From JALYTZ01 sp036559125 (lineage in GTDB: Bacteria > Vulcanimicrobiota > Vulcanimicrobiia > Vulcanimicrobiales > Vulcanimicrobiaceae): a DNA stretch of 34,955 nt. Position numbers and translations under genes: made by a program. Positions 1 through 7,197 of the stretch are shown piece by piece. Where the stretch lies: NCBI GenBank assembly GCA_036559125.1, contig DATBTT010000022.1:1-34955 (forward strand). The letters run 5' to 3'. The notes beneath the pieces were generated by a model. The model made no database searches, was not told where the DNA came from, and saw nothing but the letters and a program-made list of their open reading frames with translations. Position 1 is the stretch's first letter. Each line of letters opens with the position of its first letter.

Positions 1-398
<398 letters not shown>

Positions 399-407
<9 letters not shown>

Positions 408-480
408 ATACTTTTGGAGCCTTGTTTAATGGCTCTAATCTATCGCTGACTATATAAAGGATCGACTGCGAATCGATCCG
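399..480 (-). other. Pre-16S leader inverted repeats at the 16S 5' end
   Basis: Two short inverted repeats sit at the 16S boundary. One is a perfect 8-bp pair (CTCCAAAA at 399-406 with TTTTGGAG at 412-419) that spans the inferred mature 5' end. The other is GGATCGA/TCGATCC at 460-480 with a 7-nt loop. They may guide folding or trimming of the precursor. The usual long processing stem with sequence downstream of 16S cannot be tested because that end is outside the window. Confidence 0.4.
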
Positions 481-617
481 TGCGCGTTCCGGCCGCCCCT
501 CGCGGGGTGACAAAAACGAACACTAGTCACAAATTGTACGGTCAGTCTCTTTAGCAGAAACCGGTGGAGCCGGAATTTTGCTCGAGTGCTGACTAAAAAT
601 CTCATAAAACCATAAAG

Positions 618-638
618 AAAAAACGCCTTTCGGCGCTT
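618..638 (-). terminator. Intrinsic-terminator-like hairpin inside the rRNA leader
   Basis: On the minus strand CGCC-GAAA-GGCG (624-635) forms a GNRA-capped stem, extendable by G-U and A-U pairs, followed by six T residues (618-623). This has the form of a rho-independent terminator. It lies between the boxA-like site and 16S, so an antiterminated rRNA polymerase would have to read through it. The stem is short, so strength is uncertain. Confidence 0.5.
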
Positions 639-681
639 CGTCTTAGAGGTCCAGAGACCCACAGACTTATGCGCTACTGCA

Positions 682-701
682 CTGTTCAGTTTTCAAGGAA
701 C
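682..701 (-). promoter_or_regulatory. boxA-like rRNA antitermination site
   Basis: The minus strand reads GTTCCTTGAAAACTGAACAG. This closely resembles the TGTTCTTTGAAAACTGAA-type sequence in pre-rRNA leaders and spacers of Firmicutes and relatives, which contains boxA, the binding site of the NusB-NusE antitermination complex. It lies about 280 nt upstream of 16S and downstream of the putative promoter, the expected order for an rrn leader. Confidence 0.7.
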
Positions 702-778
702 GAACACTGACACCGTCCTTCTTCAGGGCGGATCTTACGACCGCACCGGACTGGGCAGGCGTCAGAGTCACGACGAAC

Positions 779-807
779 AGCTTATCTCATTCAGGCCCAC
801 GAGTCAA
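779..807 (-). promoter_or_regulatory. Putative rRNA operon promoter
   Basis: The minus strand carries TTGACT (802-807) and TAAGCT (779-784) with an exact 17-bp spacer. The -35 is near consensus and the -10 is weaker. The site is ~100 bp past the stop of the CGNR gene and ~80 bp before the boxA-like site, the right place for an rrn promoter. Assignment is by pattern only. Confidence 0.5.
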
Positions 808-905
808 GGTATCTTTCGAAGTTCCACCGGCGCTCGTTACAAGGGCCGTTTTTCCCGTTTTGCCTGCAGCGATTACTGCACGAGGAGTATCGTATCACGC
901 GTCGT

Positions 906-1451
906 CTACGAGTTTTGTCGGTCGCGCAAACGGCGGCGCTGCGCTTTGGCACGATTCCCGCAGACGGCCATGTCGCACCACGTGCCCGATGCGTTTTTCG
1001 AACGATCGTAGAATGCGAATTGGCACGAATCTTTCGCGCAAGCTTTCAAGCGTGCCCACGTTCCATCGGCGACCGCGCTGTACCCAATTGCAAGCAGCGC
1101 CCCGATGGTCCCGTCGGCGCCCCGATCGGCCGCTTCGAGCTCCGGGCGCCGGCTCCCGGCGGATACGGTCAGGATCAAGCGCGCCTCCCGAGCGTACGGG
1201 ACTACAGCTTGCCATGCGCTCGCCTGTTCCCCATCACCGTTATTCGCTAAAAGCACGGATCGCAGCGCCTCCCGGAACCCGCGAACCCGGTCTACGTCGT
1301 CGGCCCCGGGCGGGGGCAGGTCTCGAGCAAAACACCACTCCCGGGCTTGGTCCGCGCTTGCCAACGCGTCTTCGCCGGTTTCCAGATCGAGGGTGTTCGC
1401 AAATGCTCTCAGGACGTCGAGGCGTCCAGGGGCGTGAGTTCGGTCGGCCAC
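906..1451 (-). CDS. ABATE/CGNR zinc-finger domain protein (putative regulator)
   Basis: The 181-residue product has an N-terminal ABATE-like helical region and a C-terminal CGNR zinc finger. The finger shows ACAKDSC about 40 residues from the end, then a WCDMAVCGNR block that supplies the remaining cysteines and the family-naming CGNR, with a basic tail. Members of this family are thought to be DNA-binding, stress-related regulators; ligand and targets are unknown here. The start is GTG at 1451. A TTGTCA-N17-TATACT promoter ends only 7 nt before that GTG, so the mRNA should be leaderless or nearly so, and no Shine-Dalgarno is present. The gene is divergent from a small ORF with which it shares promoter DNA, a layout typical of an autoregulator. 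Confidence 0.88.
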   Translation of the reverse strand: MADRTHAPGRLDVLRAFANTLDLETGEDALASADQAREWCFARDLPPPGADDVDRVRGFREALRSVLLANNGDGEQASAWQAVVPYAREARLILTVSAGSRRPELEAADRGADGTIGALLAIGYSAVADGTWARLKACAKDSCQFAFYDRSKNASGTWCDMAVCGNRAKAQRRRLRDRQNS

Positions 1452-1458
1452 GAAATCG

Positions 1459-1487
1459 AGTATAACACCGGTAAACTATATTGACAA
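1459..1487 (-). promoter_or_regulatory. Promoter of the CGNR gene (leaderless start)
   Basis: On the minus strand TTGTCA (1482-1487) and TATACT (1459-1464) are separated by 17 bp. The expected transcription start is near 1452, next to the GTG codon at 1451, predicting a leaderless transcript. The -35 hexamer overlaps the -35 of the opposing promoter by five bases. Confidence 0.7.
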
Positions 1488-1509
1488 GTTACCGTGACCA
1501 GCGTAGTAT
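1481..1509 (+). promoter_or_regulatory. Divergent promoter toward the 45-codon ORF
   Basis: The plus strand carries a perfect TTGACA (1481-1486), a 17-bp spacer and TAGTAT (1504-1509). It is one of the best sigma70-type matches in the window. Its -35 lies on the same DNA as the -35 of the opposing CGNR promoter, so simultaneous polymerase binding in both directions should be excluded. Predicted start is around 1516, giving a leader of ~37 nt before the small ORF. Confidence 0.65.
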
Positions 1510-1551
1510 TGACGAAGGTTACTTCTCCGCCATTTGAATTTTGAAGGTTAC
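1481..1551 (+). repeat. Three ~30-bp-spaced direct repeats (candidate operators)
   Basis: The motif TTGA..AAGGTTAC recurs as TTGACAAGTTAC (1481-1492), TTGACGAAGGTTAC (1509-1522) and TTGAAGGTTAC (1541-1551). The right ends are 30 and 29 bp apart, close to three helical turns. Copy 1 covers both -35 boxes, copy 2 the plus-strand start region, and copy 3 the GAAGG ribosome-binding site of the small ORF. This suits a cooperative repressor site, possibly for the CGNR protein. That link is inference. Confidence 0.45.
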
Positions 1552-1552
1552 T

Positions 1553-1690
1553 ATGAGTTCCGATTCCCGCCGCTGCGTCCCTTTGGTCTTCGACTACGTC
1601 GAGTTGCGGCTCCGACTACCCGTCAGACGCGCGGACGATCCGTTCCTGAACGTCGCCGGCATTTCTCTGCCGCTATCGCGCATTCTCTAA
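1553..1690 (+). CDS. Small ORF, 45 residues, function unknown
   Basis: ATG at 1553 opens a 45-codon frame ending with TAA at 1690. It is preceded by GAAGG at 1543-1547 with suitable spacing and lies ~40 bp downstream of a strong plus-strand promoter. The product begins MSSDSRRCVPLVFDYVELRL and ends LSRIL. It has one Cys, several Arg and alternating hydrophobic stretches but no clear membrane helix or known motif. It ends 6 bp before the stop of the opposing methyltransferase gene. I recognise no family. The case for a real gene rests on promoter plus ribosome-binding site; alternatively the transcript is a short regulatory RNA. Confidence 0.42.
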   Translation: MSSDSRRCVPLVFDYVELRLRLPVRRADDPFLNVAGISLPLSRIL

Positions 1691-1696
1691 AAGGAC

Positions 1697-2860
1697 CTAG
1701 GCGCGAACGAAGAAGGTTTTTAGGTATTCGGTTTCCGGCATTGCCGGATGGATCGGATGATCCGGCGCGTGTCCGTGCCGTTCCAGAATTTGCGCTCTCC
1801 GGTTTTCTGCGCGCGTCGCATGCAACAGCACGCGTTGCAGATGTGTCGCCGAGAGATGATGCGAGCACGAGGAAGAAACGAGCACGCCGTCTTTTACGAG
1901 AACGCGTAGCGCGGCCCGGTTCAGACGTTCGTAGAGAGACTCGCCTGCCGCGATGTCGCGTTTGCGCTTGATCAACGCCGGTGGGTCGACGATCACGACA
2001 TCGAAACGGCGTCCGGCGGCCGCGTACGCCTCGAGCACTTCTATCGCATCGCCGGCTTGCGTCGCAATCGACACGCCATTATGTCGTGCGTTTTCCGTGG
2101 CGATCTCGAGCGCCGGTACCGAACTGTCCACGCACGTCACGTGTTTGGCTCCGAACCGCGCGGCCCGCACGCCCCAGGTTCCGATGTAGGAATATGCGTC
2201 GAGCACGTTCGCTCCCGATACGTAACGCTGCAAGCGCGAGCGATTGTCGCGCTGGTCGTAGAAAAATCCCGTCTTCTGGCCGCCACGCAAAGGCGCGATG
2301 AACGTGACATCGCCCTCGACTACGTCGGCACGATCGGGAACCTCGCCGATCGATTCGTCGAGACCCGCAATCCCTTCGAGCGCGCGCACGGATCCGGCCG
2401 TTCGCAAAGCGATGCCGCTAGGCTCGAAAACTTCGTGCAGAGCGCCGACGATGCCATCGCGCAAGGCAATGCATCCGGCGGTGTTGAGTTGCGCGACGAG
2501 CGTCTCGCCGTAGCGGTCGACGACCATCCCCGGCAGGCCGTCCGATTCGCCGTATATTGCGCGATAATGCGGTGAAGGATAGACGCGCCCGCGCAGCGCC
2601 AATGCGCGGCGCATACGGCCTACGAGCCACTTTTGGTCGATCGACGCCCCCGTATCGCTCGTGAGCACGCGCGCGCAAATCAGCGCATTCGGATTGACGT
2701 ATGCAAGCCCGACGCCCTTACCGCGCGCGTCGACGACGGCGGTCAATTCGCCCGCGGCGAAATTCGCGAGCGGCGTCCTTTTTACGTCGACTTCGTTGCT
2801 GAATATCCACGCGTGGCCTAAACGAATCCGGCGATCGGCGTTGGGAAGTAAACGCAGCAC
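1697..2860 (-). CDS. rlmI: Class I SAM-dependent 23S rRNA methyltransferase, RlmI-like
   Basis: The 387-residue product has the RlmI layout. An N-terminal PUA-like domain starts with the RIRLGHAWIFSNEV signature. A central segment reads DGLPGMVVDRYG, and a C-terminal Rossmann methyltransferase has NVLDAYSYIGTWG as SAM-binding motif I, VIVDPP as motif IV and the SSCSHH cysteine motif. RlmI makes m5C1962 in E. coli 23S rRNA; the same target is inferred here. The GTG start at 2860 abuts the TAA of the upstream P5C dehydrogenase (2861-2863), so the two are probably co-transcribed and translationally coupled. No separate ribosome-binding site is evident. Length is normal for the family. Confidence 0.9.
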   Translation of the reverse strand: MLRLLPNADRRIRLGHAWIFSNEVDVKRTPLANFAAGELTAVVDARGKGVGLAYVNPNALICARVLTSDTGASIDQKWLVGRMRRALALRGRVYPSPHYRAIYGESDGLPGMVVDRYGETLVAQLNTAGCIALRDGIVGALHEVFEPSGIALRTAGSVRALEGIAGLDESIGEVPDRADVVEGDVTFIAPLRGGQKTGFFYDQRDNRSRLQRYVSGANVLDAYSYIGTWGVRAARFGAKHVTCVDSSVPALEIATENARHNGVSIATQAGDAIEVLEAYAAAGRRFDVVIVDPPALIKRKRDIAAGESLYERLNRAALRVLVKDGVLVSSSCSHHLSATHLQRVLLHATRAENRRAQILERHGHAPDHPIHPAMPETEYLKTFFVRA

Positions 2861-4426
2861 TTACTGTTTGGCCGAAATCGCCTTTGCTTGCGTGAAGAGC
2901 AAGAGATAGTCGTGGCCGCCGGCTTTGCTGTCGGTCCCAGACATGTTGAAACCGCCGAAGGGGTTTCCTCCGACAAGCGCGCCGGTGCATTTACGGTTCA
3001 AGTAAAGATTGCCCACGAAAAACTCGCTTTTCGCACGTTCCAGTTTTGCCGGATCGGCCGAATACAGCGCGCCGGTCAACCCGAATTCGGTGTTGTTGGC
3101 GATCTCCAACGCACGATCGAAGCCGTCGGCTTTGATGACCGCGAGCACGGGGCCGAAAATTTCTTCCTGCGAAATTACTGCGTCCGGCGCAACGTCCGCA
3201 ATGACCGTCGGTTCCAAGAAATAGCCGTCGTTGCCGACGCGATTTCCACCGCAAATCAGGCGACCTTCAGTCTTCCCGATTTCGATGTAGCGCGCGATCT
3301 CTTTCATCGCGCCCTCGTTGACGACCGGGCCCATGTAGTTGCGACGGTCGCTCGGATCGCCGACCGTCATCTTGGCAACCCGCGTTTTCAGTTTTTCGAC
3401 AAACTCGTCGTAGATCGACGCGTCGACGATGGCACGCGAACATGCCGAGCACTTTTGGCCCTGGAATCCGAATGCCGAAACGGCTACGCCTTCGACGGCT
3501 GCATCGACGTCGGCATCGGCCGCCACGACGATCGAATCCTTACCGCCCATCTCGGCGATGACGCGCTTTATCCACTTCTGCCCGGGTACGGTTTTGGCCG
3601 CGAGTTCGTTGACGTGCAAGCCGACTTGTTTGCTACCGGTAAACGAAATGAAACGGGTGAGCGGATGCGCGACGATCGGATCGCCGATCGTTGCGCCGCT
3701 CCCGGGCACGAAATTCGCGACGCCCGCAGGCACGCCCACTTCGTGCAGTAGATCGACGAACCACGCGGCGATAACCGCCGAATCGCTCGAAGGTTTGAGC
3801 ACGACGGTGTTACCCGACACGATCGCGGCCGACGTCATGCCCGCCATGATTGCGAACGCGAAGTTCCACGGCGGAATCACCACGCCGACGCCAAGTGGAA
3901 TGTACCGCAATTCGTTGCGTTCGCCCGGAATCGGCGTCAACGGCTGCGGCCCGTCCAAGCGCAGCGCCTCGCGGGCGTAGAACTCGAGGAAATCGATCGC
4001 TTCGGCCGTATCCGCGTCGGCCTCGATCCAACTCTTTCCGACTTCGTACACCATGAGCGCGTTGTAGTGAAACCTGCGCTCCCGCACTAATTCGGCCGCT
4101 TTGAAAAGAAACGCGGCGCGTTCTTGAGCGGTCGTGTTCTTCCAAGTCTCGAATCGCTCGTGCGCGATTTCGATCGCCCGCGTGGCTTGCTCCAGCGATG
4201 CCGAAGCGACGCTACCCACGACTTCGTCGGGTTTGGACGGGTTGAGCGAGCGAATCTTCTTCTCGGTCTCGATCCGCCGTCCGTCGATTACGAGCGGATA
4301 GCTCTTTCCGAAGCCCGCGCGCACCGCAGCTAAGGCCGCCTGCATGGCGGCTACGTCGCCGGGATCGGCGTAGGTCTTTATCGGGTCATTGCTAAACGTG
4401 GCGATGCGCTCAAGGGTGGTGCTCAA
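2861..4426 (-). CDS. rocA: L-glutamate gamma-semialdehyde (1-pyrroline-5-carboxylate) dehydrogenase
   Basis: The 521-residue product is an aldehyde dehydrogenase of the RocA/PruA type, oxidising glutamate semialdehyde (from proline or arginine/ornithine) to glutamate with NAD+. Visible features are PPWNF near residue 185, the cofactor-binding segment VVLKPSSDSA near 208, FTGSKQVG near 262, the general-base Glu in AEMGGKDS (E292) and the catalytic Cys in FQGQKCSACSR (C326). The start is TTG at 4426, chosen because GGAGAGG lies ~7 nt upstream and the N-terminus matches family length. It is divergent from lhgO and followed without a gap by the rlmI-like gene. No proline dehydrogenase gene is in the window. 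Confidence 0.95.
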   Translation of the reverse strand: MSTTLERIATFSNDPIKTYADPGDVAAMQAALAAVRAGFGKSYPLVIDGRRIETEKKIRSLNPSKPDEVVGSVASASLEQATRAIEIAHERFETWKNTTAQERAAFLFKAAELVRERRFHYNALMVYEVGKSWIEADADTAEAIDFLEFYAREALRLDGPQPLTPIPGERNELRYIPLGVGVVIPPWNFAFAIMAGMTSAAIVSGNTVVLKPSSDSAVIAAWFVDLLHEVGVPAGVANFVPGSGATIGDPIVAHPLTRFISFTGSKQVGLHVNELAAKTVPGQKWIKRVIAEMGGKDSIVVAADADVDAAVEGVAVSAFGFQGQKCSACSRAIVDASIYDEFVEKLKTRVAKMTVGDPSDRRNYMGPVVNEGAMKEIARYIEIGKTEGRLICGGNRVGNDGYFLEPTVIADVAPDAVISQEEIFGPVLAVIKADGFDRALEIANNTEFGLTGALYSADPAKLERAKSEFFVGNLYLNRKCTGALVGGNPFGGFNMSGTDSKAGGHDYLLLFTQAKAISAKQ

Positions 4427-4572
4427 CGGACGTCCTCTCCGGGTGAATATAGAAGGAAAATGCGGAAGCTCGGGACTCCCTACCCTCCTGACTTCGGGAC
4501 CACCCCGGGTGGTTTCATCCTGCTACTGATAACCTAGCGGGCCCGCGGCGGGCATGAGAGAATTGCCGCGCT
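4427..4572. promoter_or_regulatory. rocA-lhgO divergent intergenic region with palindromes
   Basis: The 146-bp gap between two divergent catabolic genes contains two tight inverted repeats: CCACCC-C-GGGTGG at about 4500-4512 and the 13-bp GCCCGC-G-GCGGGC at 4541-4553. CGGGAC occurs twice, at 4471-4476 and 4495-4500. Loops this small suit protein-binding operators better than RNA hairpins. I could not find a convincing -35/-10 pair on either strand; TATATT at about 4446-4451 (minus) is a possible rocA -10. No riboswitch class is recognised. Confidence 0.4.
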
Positions 4573-5796
4573 ATGATTTACGACATCGCGATCGTCGGCG
4601 GCGGCATTGTGGGCTTAGCGACCGGACGCGAATTACTGCGTCGCCACCCTCACCTGCGGCTGATCGACCTCGAAAAGGAAGATCAGCTCAGCAAGCACCA
4701 AACCGGGCACAACAGCGGCGTCATTCATTCCGGCATTTACTACCAGCCGGGCTCCCTCAAAGCCAAACTCTGCACCGACGGCCGGCGAGCGCTTTGGCAA
4801 TACTGCGAAGCCAAAGGCATCGAGTACAAGCAAGTCGGCAAGCTGATTCTCGCGACCGAAGAGAGCGAAGTCCCGCGCCTACAGAATTTGATGCAGCGCG
4901 GGATCGCCAACGGCATCGAGGGACTAGAGGTCATCGACGCCGCCGGCATCGCGCAACGCGAGCCGCACGCTCGCGGCATTGCGGCAATTTATTCGCCCGT
5001 GACCGGGATCGTCGACTACGGCATCGTTTCGCGCCACTATGCCGACGACATCCGTGAGATGGGCGGCGAGATTCAAACCAATCGCGAGGTGATCGGCCTC
5101 GAGCGCAAAGGCGGTACGACGATCGTCAAGACCAACGCCGGCGAGGTCGAGGCGCGCTACGTGATCACGTGCGGCGGCCTCATGTCCGACCGGCTGGCGA
5201 AGATGACCGGCGGAAGCACCGATCCGAAGATCGTGCCGTTTCGCGGCGATTACTTGATTCTCAAGCCCGAGAAACGGTATCTGGTCCAGGGCAACATTTA
5301 TCCGGTGCCCGACCCGGAGTTTCCGTTCCTGGGGGTGCACTTCACCCCGCGCATGAACGGCGACATTTGGCTCGGGCCCAATGCAGTTCTGGCGTTCGCA
5401 CGCGAAGGGTACAACTTCACGACGATCAATCTCGCCGACCTTTTCGAATCGCTAACCTACCCGGGCTTCATCAAGCTGGCGGGCAAGTATATGTCGGTTG
5501 GAATGGGTGAGATGTATCGCGACGTCGTGCGCAGCGCATACGTCAAAGCGCTGCAGCGCTACATTCCCGAATTGAAGGTCGAGGACACGCTGCCCGGCCC
5601 TTCCGGAGTGCGCGCGCAGGCTATGAACGCCGACGGTTCGATGGTCGACGATTTCATCTTCGAAGGTTCCGAAGGGGTCGTGCACGTGCGCAACGCTCCG
5701 TCGCCCGCAGCGACGTCGTCGCTTGCGATTGGAGCGTATATCGCCGACGACGTCGACAAGCGCTTCGGTTTAGGATCGACGGTCGCGGCGGTGTAG
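4573..5796 (+). CDS. lhgO: L-2-hydroxyglutarate oxidase
   Basis: The 407-residue FAD-dependent oxidoreductase matches LhgO (YgaF), which oxidises L-2-hydroxyglutarate to 2-oxoglutarate and passes electrons toward the respiratory chain. The N-terminal dinucleotide-binding motif is IAIVGGGIVGLATG (residues 5-18). The family signature HNSGVIHSGIYYQPGSLKA follows near residue 46. GPSGVRAQAM and HVRNAPSPAATSSLAIG near the C-terminus complete the DAO fold. ATG at 4573 is the first reasonable start; only a weak GAGAG lies ~12 nt upstream. It is divergent from rocA, and both feed the glutamate/2-oxoglutarate node, suggesting a shared amino-acid catabolism theme. The 3' end overlaps the opposing thioredoxin-like gene by 27 bp. 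Confidence 0.94.
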   Translation: MIYDIAIVGGGIVGLATGRELLRRHPHLRLIDLEKEDQLSKHQTGHNSGVIHSGIYYQPGSLKAKLCTDGRRALWQYCEAKGIEYKQVGKLILATEESEVPRLQNLMQRGIANGIEGLEVIDAAGIAQREPHARGIAAIYSPVTGIVDYGIVSRHYADDIREMGGEIQTNREVIGLERKGGTTIVKTNAGEVEARYVITCGGLMSDRLAKMTGGSTDPKIVPFRGDYLILKPEKRYLVQGNIYPVPDPEFPFLGVHFTPRMNGDIWLGPNAVLAFAREGYNFTTINLADLFESLTYPGFIKLAGKYMSVGMGEMYRDVVRSAYVKALQRYIPELKVEDTLPGPSGVRAQAMNADGSMVDDFIFEGSEGVVHVRNAPSPAATSSLAIGAYIADDVDKRFGLGSTVAAV

Positions 5797-6387
5797 CACG
5801 GGCGCCGGAACGGGCGGCGCCGTGACCGTCTTCAAGACGCGCTCGACTTTGTATCTCATTTCGGAGTCGCCCATGGTTCCTTGGATGTAGCAATCGAGGT
5901 ATCCGGTGGCCGAAAAGAACAGCGATGCCGGGAAAATTAGGTTTTCGTCGGTCCTCCCCGTCTCGAGACCTCGGGTAAAGCCCCCGCGCTCGTCCATCGC
6001 GATCGGGTAACTCAGACCGTATTTCTTGCGATACGTTCGAACCGTATCGTCGGATTCGCGAAAGTTGACGCCGATGGTGCGAAGACCGCGGTCGTAATAA
6101 CTCGCGGCTATCTGCTCCACGGAGCCTTGCTCTTCGTTGCAGGGACCGCACCAAGTCGCGAAGACGTTCATCCAAACGGCGTACCCGCGATACTTCTCCA
6201 GGTGAAAATCCGGTCCGTCGAGGACCCGCATGGCGATGCCGATCGGGCGATCGTATGGAAGCACCGGATTCGCATCGCAATCGCCGATGTGCCGTACGGG
6301 CGGCGCCTTCGCGGCGGGCGACGGCGACGCAACGACAACTGCCGCGCCGATTAAGCCGCGAACGAACTCAATTCGATCCACTTTCAC
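5770..6387 (-). CDS. TlpA-like secreted thioredoxin-fold protein
   Basis: The product (205 residues from GTG 6387) has a short signal sequence (FVRGLIGAAVVVASPSPAAKA) and then a redoxin domain with VFATWCGPCNEEQ. The WCGPC active site is near residues 79-83, followed by a GVNFRESDD segment, the TlpA/ResA pattern. Such extracytoplasmic thiol-disulfide oxidoreductases reduce apocytochromes or metal-site proteins; the partner is not evident. GGAGGG sits only 2 nt before GTG 6387 but 7-8 nt before GTG 6381 (third codon), so 6381 may be the true start. The gene begins 18 nt after trpA and is probably the last gene of the trp transcript. It overlaps the end of lhgO. Confidence 0.85.
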   Translation of the reverse strand: MKVDRIEFVRGLIGAAVVVASPSPAAKAPPVRHIGDCDANPVLPYDRPIGIAMRVLDGPDFHLEKYRGYAVWMNVFATWCGPCNEEQGSVEQIAASYYDRGLRTIGVNFRESDDTVRTYRKKYGLSYPIAMDERGGFTRGLETGRTDENLIFPASLFFSATGYLDCYIQGTMGDSEMRYKVERVLKTVTAPPVPAPVLHRRDRRS

Positions 6388-6405
6388 ACCCTCCGTGAAG
6401 CGATG

Positions 6406-7197
6406 CTATCGTTGCGTTGCTTCGAGTAGCGGCTCGACGAATCTTCGCGCGCGGCGCGCGGCTTCTTCTCCCGTGAATCCCGCGTAAGCGTCGATCAGGG
6501 CGCTGCCGACGATGATGCCGTCCGCCAGCGGCGCGACCGCCGCCACGTGGGCGGGAGTGCTCACGCCGAAGCCGACCGCGAGCGGCTTCGACGTCACCGT
6601 ACGCAGCGCGGCGATTTGCGCGCGCAACGGGGCAAAATCCGGCTCGGTTTTAGCGCCGGTTACCCCGAGGCGCGAAACGACGTAGACGAAACCGCCGGAC
6701 TGCGCGGCGATTGCCTGCGCGCGCTCGATCGGCGTCGAAGGCGCGACAAGCAACGGCATCTGCACGTTCGCAGTCGCCAGGGTGGCACGCAATTCCCGCG
6801 CCTCTTCGAACGCAATGTCCGGGACGATGACTGCGCACGCTCCGGCGGCTGACGCCTCGCGGGCGAAACGATCCACTCCGAATTGGTAGACCGGATTGAA
6901 ATAGGTGAAGAGCACGATGGGAACGCCCCGCCGGTCCAGCGACGAGCGCACCAGTGCGAATACGTCTTCGATCTCGACGCCGTTACCCAGCGCGCGAACG
7001 CCGGCGCGCGCGATGGTGGGCCCGTCGGCCAGCGGATCGCCGTAGGGAATGCCGAGCTCGATTGCGTCGACGCCGCAATCCGAGAGCGCGCCGAGTATCG
7101 CGCCGGTCGTGGCGAGGTCGGGATCGCCGGCCATCACGTATGGAATGAAGGCGCTGCGTCCGCGCCCGCGCGCGCGTTCGAAAACCTGCTCCAGCAT
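6406..7197 (-). CDS. trpA: Tryptophan synthase alpha chain
   Basis: The 263-residue TIM-barrel protein cleaves indole-3-glycerol phosphate to indole and glyceraldehyde-3-phosphate and channels indole to TrpB. The signature ELGIPYGDPLADGP holds the catalytic Glu (E47) and Asp (D58). A phosphate-binding GFGVSTPAHV loop and a GIIVGSALID segment follow. ATG at 7197 overlaps the trpB stop in the sequence TGATG, so translation should be coupled, fitting the equimolar complex. It is the last trp gene of the trpDCFBA series. Confidence 0.97.
   Translation of the reverse strand: MLEQVFERARGRGRSAFIPYVMAGDPDLATTGAILGALSDCGVDAIELGIPYGDPLADGPTIARAGVRALGNGVEIEDVFALVRSSLDRRGVPIVLFTYFNPVYQFGVDRFAREASAAGACAVIVPDIAFEEARELRATLATANVQMPLLVAPSTPIERAQAIAAQSGGFVYVVSRLGVTGAKTEPDFAPLRAQIAALRTVTSKPLAVGFGVSTPAHVAAVAPLADGIIVGSALIDAYAGFTGEEAARRARRFVEPLLEATQR

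Larger units (their letters stand above)
408..778 (-). other. rRNA operon leader, no protein gene
   Basis: This ~370-nt stretch lies between the putative rRNA promoter and 16S. It holds a boxA-like site, a terminator-like hairpin and short inverted repeats, listed separately. A 70-codon open frame on the minus strand (450-662) lacks a ribosome-binding site and protein-like composition and is treated as chance. A TACAAT hexamer on the minus strand near 534-539 could be a second -10 box, but no convincing -35 precedes it. Confidence 0.6.

Noticed and set aside
450..662. 70-codon open frame in the rRNA leader (minus strand)
   Set aside because: Overlaps the terminator-like hairpin, has no ribosome-binding site and protein-like composition is lacking.
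408..905. tRNA gene near the rRNA operon
   Set aside because: No cloverleaf or conserved T-arm (GGTTCGAATCC-like) sequence was found on either strand.
860..1465. 201-codon open frame on the plus strand
   Set aside because: Arg/Pro-rich antisense of the CGNR gene, which has a clear zinc-finger signature on the other strand.
4427..4572. Riboswitch upstream of rocA or lhgO
   Set aside because: GC palindromes are present but no match to a riboswitch class I know; the loops are too small for aptamer helices.
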